Below are positions 62,747-64,000 of a DNA stretch of 64,000 nucleotides, piece after piece (the stretch's first letter is position 1; each line of letters begins with the position of its first letter). The stretch is from positions 248,001 to 312,000 of the forward strand of contig NZ_FQZK01000004.1 of the NCBI RefSeq assembly GCF_900141985.1, in the 5' to 3' direction. This DNA comes from Nocardiopsis flavescens. Its GTDB lineage: Bacteria > Actinomycetota > Actinomycetes > Streptosporangiales > Streptosporangiaceae. The position numbers were made by a program, and so were the translations under genes. Under the pieces are notes generated by a model. The model saw only the letters and a list, made by a program, of their open reading frames with translations. It had not been told where the DNA came from and made no database searches.

Positions 62747-63868
62747 TCAGGCGCCCGGGTGCACCGACCAGCCGTCGGCGGCCAGCGCGCGGGCGAGCGT
62801 GTCCACCCCGGCGGGCAGCACGTGCAGCTGGGCCACGCCCAGCGGCAGCCCCGGGGTGTGCTCGATGCGCACGTCCTCGATGTTGACCCCGGCGTCGGCC
62901 GCGGCGGCGAACAGGCGCCCCAGGCTGCCCGGCTCGTCGGGGATCACCACGGGGATGACGGTGTAGTCGGGCAGCGTCGCCTCGCCGTGCTTGCCGGGGA
63001 TGCGGCCGTGCCCCTCCCGGCCGCGGGCCAGCAAATCGCGCACCGGCTCCGCGCGCGCCTGCCGGGCGGCCAGGGCGTCGGCGGCCCGGGCCAGGTCCGC
63101 GGCGACCGCGCGCAGCGCCTCGGCGACCGGGGCGGCGTTGTGGGTGAGGATCTCCGTCCACAGCGACGGGTCGCCGCCCGCCACCCGGGTGACGTCGCGC
63201 ACACCCTGCCCGGCCAGGGCCAGGGCGTCCTCGCCCGCACCGACCAGCCGGGCCGCCACCGCGGAGGAGGCCACGTGCGGCACGTGCGAGACCAGCGCGA
63301 CCGCCCGGTCGTGCGCGGCGGCGTCGATGACCAGCGGGTCGGCGCCGCACAGGCGGGCCACCTCGGCGACCCGCTCCACCGCGCCGGGGTCGGCCTTGCC
63401 GGTCGGGCACAGCGCCCAGGAGCGGCCCAGGAACAGGTCGGCGCGGGCCGCGCCCGGCCCCCGCTTCTCCCGTCCGCCCATCGGGTGCCCGGGGACGAAG
63501 GTCGCCAGGTCGCAGCCCAGGGCCTCGGCCGCCGCCACCACGCTCGCCTTCACGCTGGCCGCGTCCGTGTACACGTGCGCCAGCCCCCGGTCCTGGGACT
63601 CGCGCAGCACGCGCGGGACCACGGCGGGCGGGGCGGCGATCACCGCGACGTCGGCGGGGCGGCCGTCGGCGTCCGCCAGCGGGGTGCCCGCGCCCAGGTC
63701 GCAGGCAAGCCGCAGGGAGGCCGGGTCCGGGTCGGACAGCAGCACCTCGACACCGCGCGAGCGCAGGGCCAGCGCGATCGACGTGCCGATCAGGCCGGCC
63801 CCCAGCACCGCGACCCGGCGCACCGACGGGCGCCCGCCGTGCGTCCCCGCGTCCCCGCCACCGTCCAC
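62747..63868 (-). CDS. tyrA: Prephenate dehydrogenase with ACT domain
   Basis: 373-residue tyrosine-pathway enzyme, prephenate to 4-hydroxyphenylpyruvate with NAD(P)+. N-terminal Rossmann VAVLGAGLIGTSIALAL, catalytic-region histidines in FVPGHPMGGREKRGPG and VSHVPHVASS, and a C-terminal ACT domain (VIPDEPGSLGRLFAAAADAGVN) likely used for tyrosine feedback. GTG 63868 with GGGGGAG upstream. First gene of the tyrA-cmk-der segment visible here. Confidence 0.95.
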   Translation of the reverse strand: MDGGGDAGTHGGRPSVRRVAVLGAGLIGTSIALALRSRGVEVLLSDPDPASLRLACDLGAGTPLADADGRPADVAVIAAPPAVVPRVLRESQDRGLAHVYTDAASVKASVVAAAEALGCDLATFVPGHPMGGREKRGPGAARADLFLGRSWALCPTGKADPGAVERVAEVARLCGADPLVIDAAAHDRAVALVSHVPHVASSAVAARLVGAGEDALALAGQGVRDVTRVAGGDPSLWTEILTHNAAPVAEALRAVAADLARAADALAARQARAEPVRDLLARGREGHGRIPGKHGEATLPDYTVIPVVIPDEPGSLGRLFAAAADAGVNIEDVRIEHTPGLPLGVAQLHVLPAGVDTLARALAADGWSVHPGA

Positions 63869-64000
63869 CGTGCTCCCCCTGCCCGCCGCGTGCGCTTTTT
63901 CGTGTCCTCCCAGATTAGGGCGTGTGCGACGCCGTCCGCGCGCGGCGGACCCGGACCCGGGAGCGGAGGGCGCAGGGCCCTGCCGCCGCGGCGGGTGCGC

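Overview
The window is chromosomal DNA of very high G+C content with strong third-position G/C bias, frequent GTG starts and many 4-base ATGA/GTGA gene overlaps. It encodes mycothiol-era actinobacterial features such as a GpgS/FolP2 pair, DUF397-XRE pairs, DUF5753, DUF574 methyltransferases and FadR/TetR/MarR regulators. It fits a filamentous actinomycete of the Nocardiopsis/Streptosporangiales type; this assignment is inference from gene content only.

Layout. 1-3.4 kb (minus): amino-acid ABC transporter operon led by a GNAT acetyltransferase. 3.6-5.4 kb (plus): membrane-anchored protein plus PrsW-type intramembrane protease. 5.4-9.4 kb (minus): an unknown gene and a gpgS-folP2-LigB-like-RibD-like run. 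9.6-11.7 kb: Ser/Thr kinase with TPR tail. 11.7-18.7 kb: glutamine-synthetase-like/aldehyde dehydrogenase/SDR/class-I amidotransferase operon with divergent permease and FadR regulator, probably for a gamma-glutamylated amine such as ethanolamine or a polyamine. 19-24 kb: TetR-flavoprotein monooxygenase, EamA/LysR divergent pair, glutathionyl-hydroquinone-reductase-type GST. 24.3-29.9 kb: an unusual cluster (Crp-type regulator, nucleotide-cyclase-like protein, two-TM protein, a small protein sharing a Gly-rich motif with the TM protein, an anchored acidic protein, and a divergent TOPRIM gene). 29.9-43.5 kb: ordinary accessory metabolism and several regulator/target pairs with visible operators (TetR-MFS, MarR-MarR, MerR, GntR-flavodoxin reductase), pirin-GNAT-AhpD operon, LLM oxidoreductase.

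43.7-55.8 kb: two nearly identical tRNA-Pro(GGG) loci. The second is occupied by a 5.6-kb integrative element bounded by 47-bp direct repeats. The element carries a tyrosine integrase, an excisionase, an XRE/DUF5753-DUF397 pair, two small unknown genes, and a visibly AT-rich two-gene cargo: a membrane-anchored SepF-domain protein and a four-TM DUF4231 (SLATT-like) protein. No replication or transfer genes are present, so it looks like a minimal island whose cargo could be a defence module.

55.9-64 kb: VOC protein, AraC-DinB regulator overlapping a DHFR/RibD-like reductase, DUF523, an MHS-type MFS transporter, then the conserved housekeeping order tyrA-cmk-der on the minus strand.

The two places that best merit follow-up as possibly undescribed systems are the SepF-like/DUF4231 cargo (50.4-51.8 kb) and the cyclase-like/Crp/Gly-motif cluster (24.3-29.2 kb).
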